A stretch of 14,989 bases of DNA. Source: Gammaproteobacteria bacterium (GTDB lineage Bacteria; Pseudomonadota; Gammaproteobacteria; UBA6429; Thiohalophilaceae). Positions 1 through 7,303 of the stretch are shown one piece after another; within the stretch, counting starts at the first letter, position 1, and every line of letters begins with the position of its first letter. Under the pieces are notes generated by a model. It was not told the origin of the DNA and searched no databases. It saw nothing but the letters and a program-made list of their open reading frames with translations. The stretch lies in the NCBI GenBank assembly GCA_003233255.1, contig QILH01000298.1, positions 1 through 14,989 on the forward strand, read 5' to 3'. The position numbers and the translations under genes are program-made.

Positions 1-1
1 C

Positions 2-748
2 TATTTTAAAGACTACATCGAGCTTATTTTTGAAGATTTCGAAGAACTGCATGGCGATCGTACCTATGCCGATGATAAGGCCATTGTGGGCGGTATGGCA
101 CGCATTGATGGTACCGCCGTGATGTTGATCGGCCAGCAAAAAGGCCGCGACACCAAGGAAAAGGTGCAACGCAATTTTGGTATGCCACGACCGGAGGGTT
201 ATCGAAAAGCACGGCGCCTGATGGAGATGGCGGAAAAATTTAAACTGCCTTTGTTAACCTTCATCGACACCCCCGGCGCTTATCCCGGTGTCGGTGCCGA
301 GGAACGCAATCAAAGCGAGGCGATTGCGCGTAATTTATTTGTCATGTCGAAACTGCAAACGCCCATCATTAGCACCGTGATCGGAGAAGGCGGCTCCGGT
401 GGCGCATTGGCGATTGGCGTGTGCGATCGATTGTTGATGTTGCAATACAGTACCTATTCGGTGATCTCGCCAGAAGGTTGTGCATCCATTTTATGGAAGA
501 GTGCGGATAAAGCGGCGGAGGCGGCCGAGGCTATGGGTCTGACCGCAGGCCGATTAAAAGAACTGGATCTGGTTGACATCGTCGTTGATGAGCCATTGGG
601 CGGCGCACATCGTGACACGAAGGCGATTGCGAATAATCTAAAAGCCAGTTTACTCGAAACGCTGGAACATTTAAAATCGATACCCGCTGACAAATTACTT
701 GAACAACGATATACACGCTTAATGCAGTTTGGGAATTACACCGAGTAA
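2..748 (+). CDS. accA: Acetyl-CoA carboxylase carboxyltransferase subunit alpha, 5'-truncated by window edge
   Basis: This is the C-terminal ~248 residues of AccA. The frame is open from base 2, and the E. coli protein is 319 residues, so about the first 70 are outside the window. AccA pairs with AccD to transfer carboxyl from biotin-BCCP to acetyl-CoA, making malonyl-CoA for fatty-acid synthesis in the cytosol. Family motifs are seen in order: HGDRTYADDKAIVGG near the window start, FIDTPGAYPGVGAEER, the glycine-rich IGEGGSGGALAIG that forms the oxyanion/CoA pocket, and SPEGCASILWKSADKA. The C-terminal PLGGAHRD block and the RYTRLMQFG tail are also typical. The stop codon directly abuts the tilS ATG (TAAATG), so the two genes are probably co-transcribed and translationally coupled. 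Frame and family are clear; only the 5' end is missing. Confidence 0.97.
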   Translation, partial: YFKDYIELIFEDFEELHGDRTYADDKAIVGGMARIDGTAVMLIGQQKGRDTKEKVQRNFGMPRPEGYRKARRLMEMAEKFKLPLLTFIDTPGAYPGVGAEERNQSEAIARNLFVMSKLQTPIISTVIGEGGSGGALAIGVCDRLLMLQYSTYSVISPEGCASILWKSADKAAEAAEAMGLTAGRLKELDLVDIVVDEPLGGAHRDTKAIANNLKASLLETLEHLKSIPADKLLEQRYTRLMQFGNYTE

Positions 749-2107
749 ATGCATTCGGTTGCAGCCTCAATCTTATCGTCACTTTTATCATTAGCTTCAT
801 TATCGCGTTTATCACCGGGAGGCCAATATGCTGTTCCCAAACGATATGTCGTCGCTTATAGCGGCGGGTGTGATTCGCATGTCCTGCTGCATGCACTACA
901 TGAACTCAGCAATCAGTTATTGGGTACAACTATTTCGGCTATTCACATCAATCACGGCCTGCACCCAGACTCCGATGCCTGGGAACAACATTGCAAAACA
1001 ATTTGCAACGAGCTGACGATCGATTTTATTTCCATTCGATTAAATTTAACGGTACCCAAAGGCGAGAGCCTGGAGGCGTTTGCGCGTACGGCGCGTTATC
1101 AGGCGATTCGTGAATCATTGAAGGATGGAGACATGTTGTTGCTGGCCCAGCATCAGGATGATCAGGCGGAGACGGTTTTATTACAGGCCCTGCGTGGCTG
1201 TGGCGTAAAAGGGCTGGCGGCGATGCCTGCGCTTGTTGATTTTGGAGAGAGCTGGCAGGTTCGACCGATGTTATCGGTTACGCAAACCGAGATTGAAGAC
1301 TACGCAAAACAACAAAAATTAAACTGGATCGATGATCCCAGCAATCTAGACGAAAGATTTGATCGTAATTTTTTACGCCAGCAGATTATCCCGACGTTAA
1401 AACAACGTTGGCCAGCTATGGCCGAGACTCTATCGCGAGTCGCCTCACATCAGGCCGATGCCGATCATCTGTTAACCGAACTGGCTCAATCGGACTGGGC
1501 CCTGTGTCGACAGAATGATGGCTTTCAATTGAACACGGATGGCATGGTTAGTCTCAGTCCGTTACGTCAGAAAAATCTGCTGCGTTTCTGGATTGGTGCG
1601 TTATGTGATTTTCCAATGCCGGATGCCAGCACATGTCAATTGATCCTTGAGCAGGTCATCAACGCGAGGCCAACTGCTGAGCCTGAATTACGCTGGTCTG
1701 ATGTGGTTGTGCGTCGGTACCGAGGTGTTTTATATCTCGAAAAACACTATTTTACGGATAATCAGTGGCAACAGAGCTGGGATCTCTCAAGTCCGCTGAT
1801 TTTACCGGATGGAGAGAAACTACAGGTTCGTTCAGTTGAAGGGCAGGGACTTGTTTTGCCAGAAAATCAAACCCGGGTATCGGTTCGCTTTCGCCGCGGC
1901 GGGGAGAAATGTCAGTTGCCTGGGCGATGTCATCGACATGAATTGAAAAAATTACTCCAGGAGTGGGGAGTGCCGCCGTGGCAGCGCGATCGTATCCCGT
2001 TGATCTGTGTTGATGATCAGGTGGTGCAGGTCGTTGGCTATAGTGTATGTGAGCCATTTATCGCCAGCGCAGGCCAGATGGGTCATGAAATTTATATTAA
2101 TCAATAA
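749..2107 (+). CDS. tilS: tRNA(Ile)-lysidine synthetase
   Basis: TilS, 452 residues, converts C34 of the CAU-anticodon tRNA-Ile to lysidine using ATP and lysine, so that the tRNA reads AUA. The N-terminal PP-loop ATPase carries SGGCDS at residues 38-43, followed by HINHGLHPDSD (about 66-76) and LLAQHQDDQAETVLL (about 131-145). The central substrate-binding region includes the DDPSN motif near 195-199 and the NFLRQQIIP segment. The C-terminal TilS domain spans about 376-445, with FRRGGEKCQLPGR and LKKLLQEWGVPPWQRDRIPL. ATG at 749 is the only reasonable start: the frame has no other ATG or GTG before the PP-loop. It begins on the base after the accA stop and has no strong Shine-Dalgarno, so coupling with accA is likely. 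The length fits the long (E. coli-like) class of TilS. Confidence 0.96.
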   Translation: MHSVAASILSSLLSLASLSRLSPGGQYAVPKRYVVAYSGGCDSHVLLHALHELSNQLLGTTISAIHINHGLHPDSDAWEQHCKTICNELTIDFISIRLNLTVPKGESLEAFARTARYQAIRESLKDGDMLLLAQHQDDQAETVLLQALRGCGVKGLAAMPALVDFGESWQVRPMLSVTQTEIEDYAKQQKLNWIDDPSNLDERFDRNFLRQQIIPTLKQRWPAMAETLSRVASHQADADHLLTELAQSDWALCRQNDGFQLNTDGMVSLSPLRQKNLLRFWIGALCDFPMPDASTCQLILEQVINARPTAEPELRWSDVVVRRYRGVLYLEKHYFTDNQWQQSWDLSSPLILPDGEKLQVRSVEGQGLVLPENQTRVSVRFRRGGEKCQLPGRCHRHELKKLLQEWGVPPWQRDRIPLICVDDQVVQVVGYSVCEPFIASAGQMGHEIYINQ

Positions 2108-2124
2108 CAAATACTTATGTCCCA

Positions 2125-2153
2125 TTGAAACCCGAGGGAAAAACATGGACAAT
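2125..2153 (+). promoter_or_regulatory. Weak sigma-70-like promoter candidate in the tilS-pyrG gap
   Basis: TTGAAA (2125-2130) is followed by a 17-base spacer and GACAAT (2148-2153). This gives 5/6 and 4/6 matches to the -35 and -10 consensus. A start near 2160 would give pyrG its own transcript. It would also remove the start of the leader ORF at 2145, so this promoter and that ORF would not work in the same mRNA. The evidence is only a motif match in a gap, so confidence is low. Confidence 0.25.
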
Positions 2154-2207
2154 AGTTCGGGCTGCACACTGAAATTTGTGCACAGATTAACGTGGTGTCG
2201 GCCTTGA
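2145..2207 (+). CDS. Possible 20-residue leader peptide upstream of pyrG
   Basis: An ATG at 2145 opens a 20-codon ORF ending in TGA at 2205-2207, 66 bases before pyrG. It has a better Shine-Dalgarno than most genes nearby: GAGGG at 2134-2138, 6 bases from the ATG. The peptide contains two Cys and one Trp, ends in LTWCRP, and has no membrane segment or recognisable family. A hairpin lies inside the ORF and another follows it. The arrangement resembles a leader ORF acting on the downstream gene, but no uridine/cytosine run or intrinsic terminator is visible, so attenuation is only a guess. Translation would need read-through transcription from tilS. The ORF could equally be chance. Confidence 0.3.
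   Translation: MDNSSGCTLKFVHRLTWCRP
2163..2182 (+). other. Small hairpin inside the pyrG leader ORF
   Basis: TGCACA (2163-2168) and TGTGCA (2177-2182) form a perfect 6-base-pair stem with an 8-base loop, inside the candidate leader ORF. It is short and has no following U-run, so it is not an intrinsic terminator. A structure at this place could matter only if the leader is translated or bound. Confidence 0.3.
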
Positions 2208-2217
2208 AGTACAAGCC

Positions 2218-2241
2218 TCAGAGTGACGAAAATGGCTCTGA
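2218..2241 (+). other. Small hairpin between leader ORF and pyrG
   Basis: TCAGAG (2218-2223) pairs with CTCTGA (2236-2241) around a 12-base loop. It lies after the leader ORF stop and about 32 bases before the pyrG ATG. No U-run follows, so it does not look like a terminator. It may be a chance palindrome. Confidence 0.25.
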
Positions 2242-2273
2242 ATGGGTAAATTAACAAGGCAAGCAGCGAATTG

Positions 2274-3923
2274 ATGACGAAATACGTATTTATCACGGGC
2301 GGTGTTGTGTCCTCACTGGGCAAGGGCATCGCCTCCGCCTCATTAGCGGCTTTACTTGAAGCTCGCGGTATCAAAGTCACTCTGTTAAAACTCGACCCCT
2401 ATATAAATGTCGATCCGGGCACCATGAGTCCGTTTCAACATGGCGAAGTGTTTGTCACCGAAGACGGTGCCGAGACCGATCTGGATCTGGGTCATTATGA
2501 ACGCTTTGTTCGAACCACGATGAAACAGAAAAATAATTTCACCACCGGACGTATTTACGAAACGGTTATCGAAAAAGAGCGTCGTGGTGATTATCTTGGT
2601 GCCACCGTGCAGGTTATTCCACACATTACGGATGAGATTAAACACAGCGTGATCGCTGGCGCCGAAGGGGCCGATGTGGCGATGATCGAGATTGGCGGTA
2701 CGGTTGGTGACATCGAATCCTTGCCCTTTTTAGAGGCGATTCGACAAATGGGTTTTGAGTTAGGGCATGACAACGTACTGTACATGCATCTGACCTTGTT
2801 GCCGTATATCCCAACAGCGGGTGAGCTCAAAACCAAACCGACGCAGCACTCGGTAAAAGAATTACGTTCAATTGGTATACAACCTGATATTTTGCTATGT
2901 CGCGCTGATCGTCCTATACCCGAAGATGAGCGCCGTAAGATTGCGCTGTTCACCAACGTTGAAAACCGTGCGGTGATCGAATGTCTGGATGCCGATAGTA
3001 TTTATAAAATACCCAATCAGTTACACAAACAGGATCTTGACGATATTGTAATCGATAAATTAAATATCAAGGCTCCTGCAGCAGATTTAACTGAGTGGGA
3101 TAATTTTACCACAGCACTGGCCAATCCGACCGGTCAGGTAACCATTGCCATGGTCGGAAAATATATGGATTTAACCGAATCCTATAAATCATTATCGGAA
3201 GCATTGATCCATGCCGGTGTGCATACTCATACCCAGGTTAAAATACAATATGTTGATTCCGAAGATATAGAAAATAATGGCGCCGAGAGTTTAACCGAAG
3301 TCGATGCGATATTAGTTCCCGGTGGGTTTGGTGAACGTGGGATTGAAGGCAAGATCAAAACGGCGCAATATGCACGTGAAAATAAAATTCCTTATCTAGG
3401 TATTTGTTTGGGGATGCAGGTGGCTGTGATTGATTATGCGCGTCATGTTGCCGATCTGAAAGATGCCAACAGCACTGAATTTAATACCAGTACACCTCAT
3501 CCGGTGATTGCCTTAATCACCGAATGGCAAACAGAAGAAGGCTCAATCGAACAACGGGGTGAAGATTCCAATATGGGCGGCACCATGCGACTGGGTGGTC
3601 AGCTTTGCCATCTTGAACCCGATAGTCTGGCTAAGGCGGCGTATAAAAAAGAACAGATCACCGAGCGTCATCGTCACCGCTATGAGTTCAATAATAAATA
3701 TCTCGAACAGCTAGAACAGGCGGGTTTAAAATTCTCCGGGCGTTCGGTTGATAACAAGTTAATGGAAATCATCGAGATTCCGGATCATCCCTGGTTTGTT
3801 GCCTGCCAGTTTCATCCCGAGTTCACTTCAACTCCGCGTGATGGGCATCCCTTGTTTACCAGTTTCATTTCTGCAGCAAGAGAATCAACCACAGCAAAGC
3901 GTCAGGCGGCGGCTGCAGTTTAA
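2274..3923 (+). CDS. pyrG: CTP synthase
   Basis: PyrG, 549 residues, makes CTP from UTP, ATP and glutamine, the last step of pyrimidine nucleotide synthesis. The N-terminal synthetase domain begins with YVFITGGVVSSLGKG, the ATP-binding P-loop (about residues 4-18), followed by KLDPYINVDPGTMSP and EIGGTVGDIE (about 139-148). The C-terminal class I glutamine amidotransferase domain starts around 290. It has the nucleophile Cys378 in LGICLGMQ and the His514/Glu516 pair in CQFHPEFTS, matching E. coli C379, H515 and E517. ATG 2274 is chosen because it gives the standard N-terminus; an in-frame TTG directly precedes it at 2271. A weak AAGGC lies upstream. The stop overlaps the kdsA start by one base (TAATG), so the two are coupled. 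All catalytic residues are present. Confidence 0.98.
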   Translation: MTKYVFITGGVVSSLGKGIASASLAALLEARGIKVTLLKLDPYINVDPGTMSPFQHGEVFVTEDGAETDLDLGHYERFVRTTMKQKNNFTTGRIYETVIEKERRGDYLGATVQVIPHITDEIKHSVIAGAEGADVAMIEIGGTVGDIESLPFLEAIRQMGFELGHDNVLYMHLTLLPYIPTAGELKTKPTQHSVKELRSIGIQPDILLCRADRPIPEDERRKIALFTNVENRAVIECLDADSIYKIPNQLHKQDLDDIVIDKLNIKAPAADLTEWDNFTTALANPTGQVTIAMVGKYMDLTESYKSLSEALIHAGVHTHTQVKIQYVDSEDIENNGAESLTEVDAILVPGGFGERGIEGKIKTAQYARENKIPYLGICLGMQVAVIDYARHVADLKDANSTEFNTSTPHPVIALITEWQTEEGSIEQRGEDSNMGGTMRLGGQLCHLEPDSLAKAAYKKEQITERHRHRYEFNNKYLEQLEQAGLKFSGRSVDNKLMEIIEIPDHPWFVACQFHPEFTSTPRDGHPLFTSFISAARESTTAKRQAAAAV

Positions 3924-4771
3924 TGGATACGCTATGTGGATTTCAGGTTGGACTGAATAAACCTTTCTTTTTGATTGCCGGTCCGTGCGTGATCGAGTCA
4001 GAAGAACTGGCAATGCAAACGGCGAATGAGTTAAAAACGATTTGCGCTGAATTAGATATACCTTTTATTTATAAATCATCCTACGATAAGGCCAACCGCA
4101 CTTCAGCAAACAGTTTTCGAGGTTTGGGTATCGAAGAAGGGCTACGTATTTTACAAAAAGTAAAAGACGAAGTCGGCGTCCCGGTATTAACCGACGTACA
4201 CGAGGATACCCCGTTAGACGAAGTGGCCAGTGTGGTGGACGTGATGCAAACGCCGGCCTTTCTGGTCAGGCAAACTAATTTTATTCAGGCGGTCGCGCGT
4301 CAGGGTATTCCAGTGAATATTAAAAAAGGTCAGTTTCAGGCGCCCTGGGACATGCAAAACGTGGTTGATAAAGCAAAAGCGGTGGGCAATGATCAAATCA
4401 TGGTTTGCGAGCGGGGTGCATCGTTTGGCTATAATACCCTGGTCTCGGATATGCGCGGTCTGGCCATCATGCGCGAAACCGATTGCCCGGTGGTGTTTGA
4501 TGCAACGCATTCGGTGCAACAACCCGGTGGGCAGGGCAGTGTCTCGGGCGGGCAACGTGAATTTATTCCGGTGTTAGCCCGAGCGGCGATCGCGGCGGGA
4601 ATATCGGGGCTGTTTATGGAAACGCACCCGGATCCTTCAAAAGCAAAAAGCGATGGCCCCAACGCCTGGCCATTAGACATGATGAAAGGATTATTAATCG
4701 TATTGAAAGAATTAGACGATACGGTAAAACGACATGAGTTACATGAACAGTCACTTATGATGCAAACTTAA
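3923..4771 (+). CDS. kdsA: 3-deoxy-8-phosphooctulonate (KDO-8-P) synthase, metal-dependent type
   Basis: KdsA, 282 residues, condenses phosphoenolpyruvate with arabinose-5-phosphate to form KDO-8-phosphate for the LPS inner core, in the cytosol. Family motifs include KSSYDKANRTS (51-61), TDVHED (90-95), PAFLVRQT (111-118), NIKKGQF (132-138) and the C-terminal THPDPSKAKSDGPNA. The residues that separate the two KdsA classes are of the metal-dependent kind. Cys22 stands in AGPCVIES, where E. coli has Asn26 in GGMNVLES. His196, Glu233 and Asp244 complete the expected metal set, and the VQQPGGQG loop also matches the Aquifex-type enzyme. The start overlaps the pyrG stop by one base. Length is normal (E. 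coli 284). The assignment is firm; the metal requirement is inferred by comparison with family sequences recalled from memory. Confidence 0.97.
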   Translation: MDTLCGFQVGLNKPFFLIAGPCVIESEELAMQTANELKTICAELDIPFIYKSSYDKANRTSANSFRGLGIEEGLRILQKVKDEVGVPVLTDVHEDTPLDEVASVVDVMQTPAFLVRQTNFIQAVARQGIPVNIKKGQFQAPWDMQNVVDKAKAVGNDQIMVCERGASFGYNTLVSDMRGLAIMRETDCPVVFDATHSVQQPGGQGSVSGGQREFIPVLARAAIAAGISGLFMETHPDPSKAKSDGPNAWPLDMMKGLLIVLKELDDTVKRHELHEQSLMMQT

Positions 4772-4817
4772 ATATAGACATTAATTAAATAAGCAATGAA
4801 CGGACGATAACGAAATA

Positions 4818-6113
4818 ATGAGCAACAGCAAGATTAAAAATATTATAGGACGTGAAATCATTGATTCACGCGGTAACCCAACCATCGAAGCCGATGTTAT
4901 TTTAGAGTCGGGTGTAATCGGCCGTGCTGCGGTTCCGTCTGGCGCCTCAACCGGTACGCGCGAAGCACTGGAATTGCGTGATGGTGATAAATCGCGTTAT
5001 GGCGGCAAAGGTGTATTGAAAGCAATCGGCCACGTAAATAAAGAATTAAAAGATGTTTGTGTCGGGCTTGAGGCAACGGATCAACGTGCCGTCGATCAGG
5101 CGATGTTAGATGCGGATGGGACAGAGAACAAAGATAAACTCGGTGCCAACGCTTTACTCGCGGTATCACTTGCCGCCGCGCATGCCTCGGCGAATATACA
5201 AAACAAACAGTTGTATGAAGTGATGGCGACTAGCAATGATTTCCTTTTGCCGGTACCGATGATGAACATTATCAATGGTGGTTCGCATGCGGACAACAGT
5301 GTTGACCTGCAGGAGTTCATGGTGATTCCGGTGGGTGCGCCGACCATGGCCGAAGCGATTCGATACGGCGCTGAAATTTTTCACTCACTGAAGAGTGTGT
5401 TAAGTGACAAAGGCCTGAATACATCGGTAGGCGACGAAGGCGGTTTCGCGCCGGATTTACCCTCCAATGAGTCGGCCATTAGTATTATTTTGCAGGCCGT
5501 GGAAAAAGCCGGTTATAAACCGGGTGAAGACATATATATAGGTATCGATGCGGCGAGCAGTGAGTTCTATAAAGATGGCAAGTATGTATTGGCATCAGAA
5601 AACAAAAGCCTGGACTCGGAACAGCTTATCGACGTATTTGAAGACTGGGTGAGTAAATATCCTATCTTAAGCATCGAAGACGGCCTGGATGAAGGGGACT
5701 GGGGCGGCTGGAAGTCTTTGACTGAACGTCTGGGTAAAAAAATCCAGCTGGTCGGCGACGATCTATTTGTAACCAATACCAAAATTCTGCAGGAAGGCAT
5801 CGACAAACAGATCTCGAACTCCATCCTGATTAAAGTAAATCAGATTGGTACGCTGAGTGAGACTCTGGATGCGATCGCGATGGCGAAAAAGGCCAATTTC
5901 ACTTCGGTGATCTCGCATCGCTCGGGTGAAACCGAAGATACCACGATTGCCGATCTTGCCGTGGCCACCTCAGCTGGACAGATTAAAACCGGTTCAATGT
6001 CGCGCTCTGATCGGGTAGCAAAATATAACCAGTTGCTTAGAATTGCAGAACATTTAGGCGATAAAGGGCAATACGCCGGTAGAAATGCATTCTATAATAT
6101 AGGTAACTTTTAA
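4818..6113 (+). CDS. eno: Enolase (2-phosphoglycerate dehydratase)
   Basis: Enolase, 431 residues, interconverts 2-phosphoglycerate and phosphoenolpyruvate in glycolysis, and in some Gammaproteobacteria is also a degradosome partner of RNase E. The N-terminal domain shows the REIIDSRGNPT and VPSGASTGTREALELRD motifs. The barrel domain carries His157 in GGSHADN and Glu207 in SVGDEGGFAPD. The Mg ligands are Asp244 (GIDAASSEF), Glu287 (SIEDGLDEGDW) and Asp314 (LVGDDLF). The catalytic lysines are Lys339 (ILIKVNQ) and Lys390 (GQIKTGSMSRSDR). Every catalytic residue of the family is therefore present. The ATG at 4818 gives the expected N-terminus; the Shine-Dalgarno is weak. It follows kdsA after 46 bases and precedes ftsB by 24 bases, the order known from Pseudomonas. 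Its substrate link to KdsA is that enolase makes the PEP which KdsA consumes. Confidence 0.98.
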   Translation: MSNSKIKNIIGREIIDSRGNPTIEADVILESGVIGRAAVPSGASTGTREALELRDGDKSRYGGKGVLKAIGHVNKELKDVCVGLEATDQRAVDQAMLDADGTENKDKLGANALLAVSLAAAHASANIQNKQLYEVMATSNDFLLPVPMMNIINGGSHADNSVDLQEFMVIPVGAPTMAEAIRYGAEIFHSLKSVLSDKGLNTSVGDEGGFAPDLPSNESAISIILQAVEKAGYKPGEDIYIGIDAASSEFYKDGKYVLASENKSLDSEQLIDVFEDWVSKYPILSIEDGLDEGDWGGWKSLTERLGKKIQLVGDDLFVTNTKILQEGIDKQISNSILIKVNQIGTLSETLDAIAMAKKANFTSVISHRSGETEDTTIADLAVATSAGQIKTGSMSRSDRVAKYNQLLRIAEHLGDKGQYAGRNAFYNIGNF

Positions 6114-6137
6114 AGAAATGCCTATGAAAATACGCTA

Positions 6138-6425
6138 ATGAAAATAGTAGCCGCCATATTGGTTACCATGCTGGTCGTGCTCCAATACGACTTATGGATT
6201 GGAGAGGGCAGCATGACGGCGGCCTGGCGGCTTGACACCACGATTGAAACACAACAAAAAGAAAATGCTCGCTTGGGGGCTCGTAATGAAACCCTGGCCG
6301 CTGAGGTCAATGATCTGAAATCCGGCACGGCGGCCATCGAGGAACGTGCGCGCAGTGAGCTGGGTATGATCAAAAAAGATGAAACCTTTGTGCAAATCAT
6401 AGAAGATCATCCAAAATCGAAATAA
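6138..6425 (+). CDS. ftsB: Cell division protein FtsB
   Basis: FtsB, 95 residues, is the small bitopic member of the FtsQ-FtsL-FtsB complex that connects early and late division proteins at the septum. Residues about 3-17 are a hydrophobic membrane segment (IVAAILVTMLVVL). A coiled coil follows from about 33 to 62, rich in Glu, Gln and Asn. The conserved ERARSELGMIKKDE block at about 69-82 is the family signature. The short cytosolic tail has a single Lys before the membrane helix, and the C-terminus is periplasmic. A 6-codon ORF at 6118-6138 ends with TAA overlapping the ftsB ATG by one base (TAATG), so ribosomes could reinitiate. Location directly between eno and ispD is the usual place for this gene in Gammaproteobacteria. 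Confidence 0.94.
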   Translation: MKIVAAILVTMLVVLQYDLWIGEGSMTAAWRLDTTIETQQKENARLGARNETLAAEVNDLKSGTAAIEERARSELGMIKKDETFVQIIEDHPKSK

Positions 6426-6470
6426 AAACCATCCGACTAACGTATATTTCTTTTCACACTCTAAACGACT

Positions 6471-7232
6471 ATGCCTAATTCAACCGCTTCGACTGATAAA
6501 TCAGCCCCGTTGCATTACTGGGCGATTGTACCGGCTGCCGGGATCGGTACACGCATGGGGGCAGATTATCCGAAACAATATTTACCTCTGGCCGGGCGTC
6601 CGGTCATCGAACATACTCTCGAGCGTTTAGCGCAACATCCGTTAATCACTGAGATCGTGGTTGCGCTTGCAAAAGAGGATAGCTACTGGACGGAGATTAA
6701 TTTACAAAAAATGTCTAAACCGGTTACCACCACCAATGGCGGTACTGAACGTTGTGATTCTGTTTTAAATGGTTTAAAGGCAATCGAATCCAGGGCCAAT
6801 GATAAAGACTGGGTGCTGGTACACGATGCAGCCCGACCCTGTGTGCGCGTGGCCGATATTGAACAATTGATTAGCCAATGCAAAAACACCGATGGCGGCC
6901 TGTTAGGCATCGCAGCGAAAGACACAATGAAACTGGTTGATGATGAGGCTTGTGTGACTCAAACTCTAAATCGTGAATTTATCTGGCAAGCCTTTACGCC
7001 ACAAATGTTTCGTTATCGAAATTTACGTGACGCACTAGAACAGGGCTTGCGCTCGGGTAAACCGATAACCGATGAGGCGATGGCGATGGAGTTAGCCGGT
7101 TATCGACCTAAACTTGTATCAGCGCATGCGGATAACATTAAAATAACCCGGCCCGAAGATCTGGCTTTAGCTGAGTTTTACCTACAACAACAAAATGAGC
7201 ATTTATCACGTCATTCCCGCGATACCCCCTAA
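6471..7232 (+). CDS. ispD: 2-C-methyl-D-erythritol 4-phosphate cytidylyltransferase
   Basis: IspD, 253 residues, couples CTP with methylerythritol phosphate to make CDP-ME in the MEP isoprenoid pathway. The CTP-binding loop is IVPAAGIGTRMG (19-30) with Arg28, followed by PKQYLPLAGRPV with Lys35. VLVHDAARPCV (116-125) contains metal-ligand Asp119. The DNIKITRPEDLALAEFYL end (221-238) carries Lys224. These match the E. coli Arg20, Lys27, Asp106 and Lys213. The protein has about 14 residues before the normal start of the fold and about 15 after it. The last residues (RHSRDTP) are encoded by a dispersed-repeat-like palindrome that also contains the stop codon, so this tail is probably recent and non-functional. 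No good Shine-Dalgarno is seen before the ATG. It lies 45 bases after ftsB and 71 before ispF. Confidence 0.96.
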   Translation: MPNSTASTDKSAPLHYWAIVPAAGIGTRMGADYPKQYLPLAGRPVIEHTLERLAQHPLITEIVVALAKEDSYWTEINLQKMSKPVTTTNGGTERCDSVLNGLKAIESRANDKDWVLVHDAARPCVRVADIEQLISQCKNTDGGLLGIAAKDTMKLVDDEACVTQTLNREFIWQAFTPQMFRYRNLRDALEQGLRSGKPITDEAMAMELAGYRPKLVSAHADNIKITRPEDLALAEFYLQQQNEHLSRHSRDTP

Positions 7233-7269
7233 TTATTTTTTTGAGGGGCACGATGAGGCGGGAATCCAG
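7209..7269. repeat. Palindromic dispersed-repeat-like element across the ispD stop codon
   Basis: ATTCCCGC (7213-7220) and GCGGGAAT (7258-7265) are perfect inverted arms. Inside them CCCCT (7226-7230) pairs with AGGGG (7244-7248) around a T-rich loop. The ends read CGTCATTCCCGCG and GGCGGGAATCCAG. From memory this looks like the ends of a palindromic repeat common as scattered copies in many proteobacterial genomes. The usual short centre appears replaced here by the C/T-rich and G-rich segment. The element supplies the last codons and stop of ispD and fills most of the ispD-ispF gap. It may act as an mRNA 3'-end structure or partial attenuator, although no U-run follows the outer stem. Confidence 0.65.
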
Positions 7270-7303
7270 AAACACTATAAAACTGATTAAGGATTAAGGC
7301 AGC

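Noticed and set aside
6426..6470. Gap between ftsB and ispD checked for a promoter or terminator.
   Set aside because: It is 45 bases of A/T-rich sequence with no stem and no clear hexamer pair.
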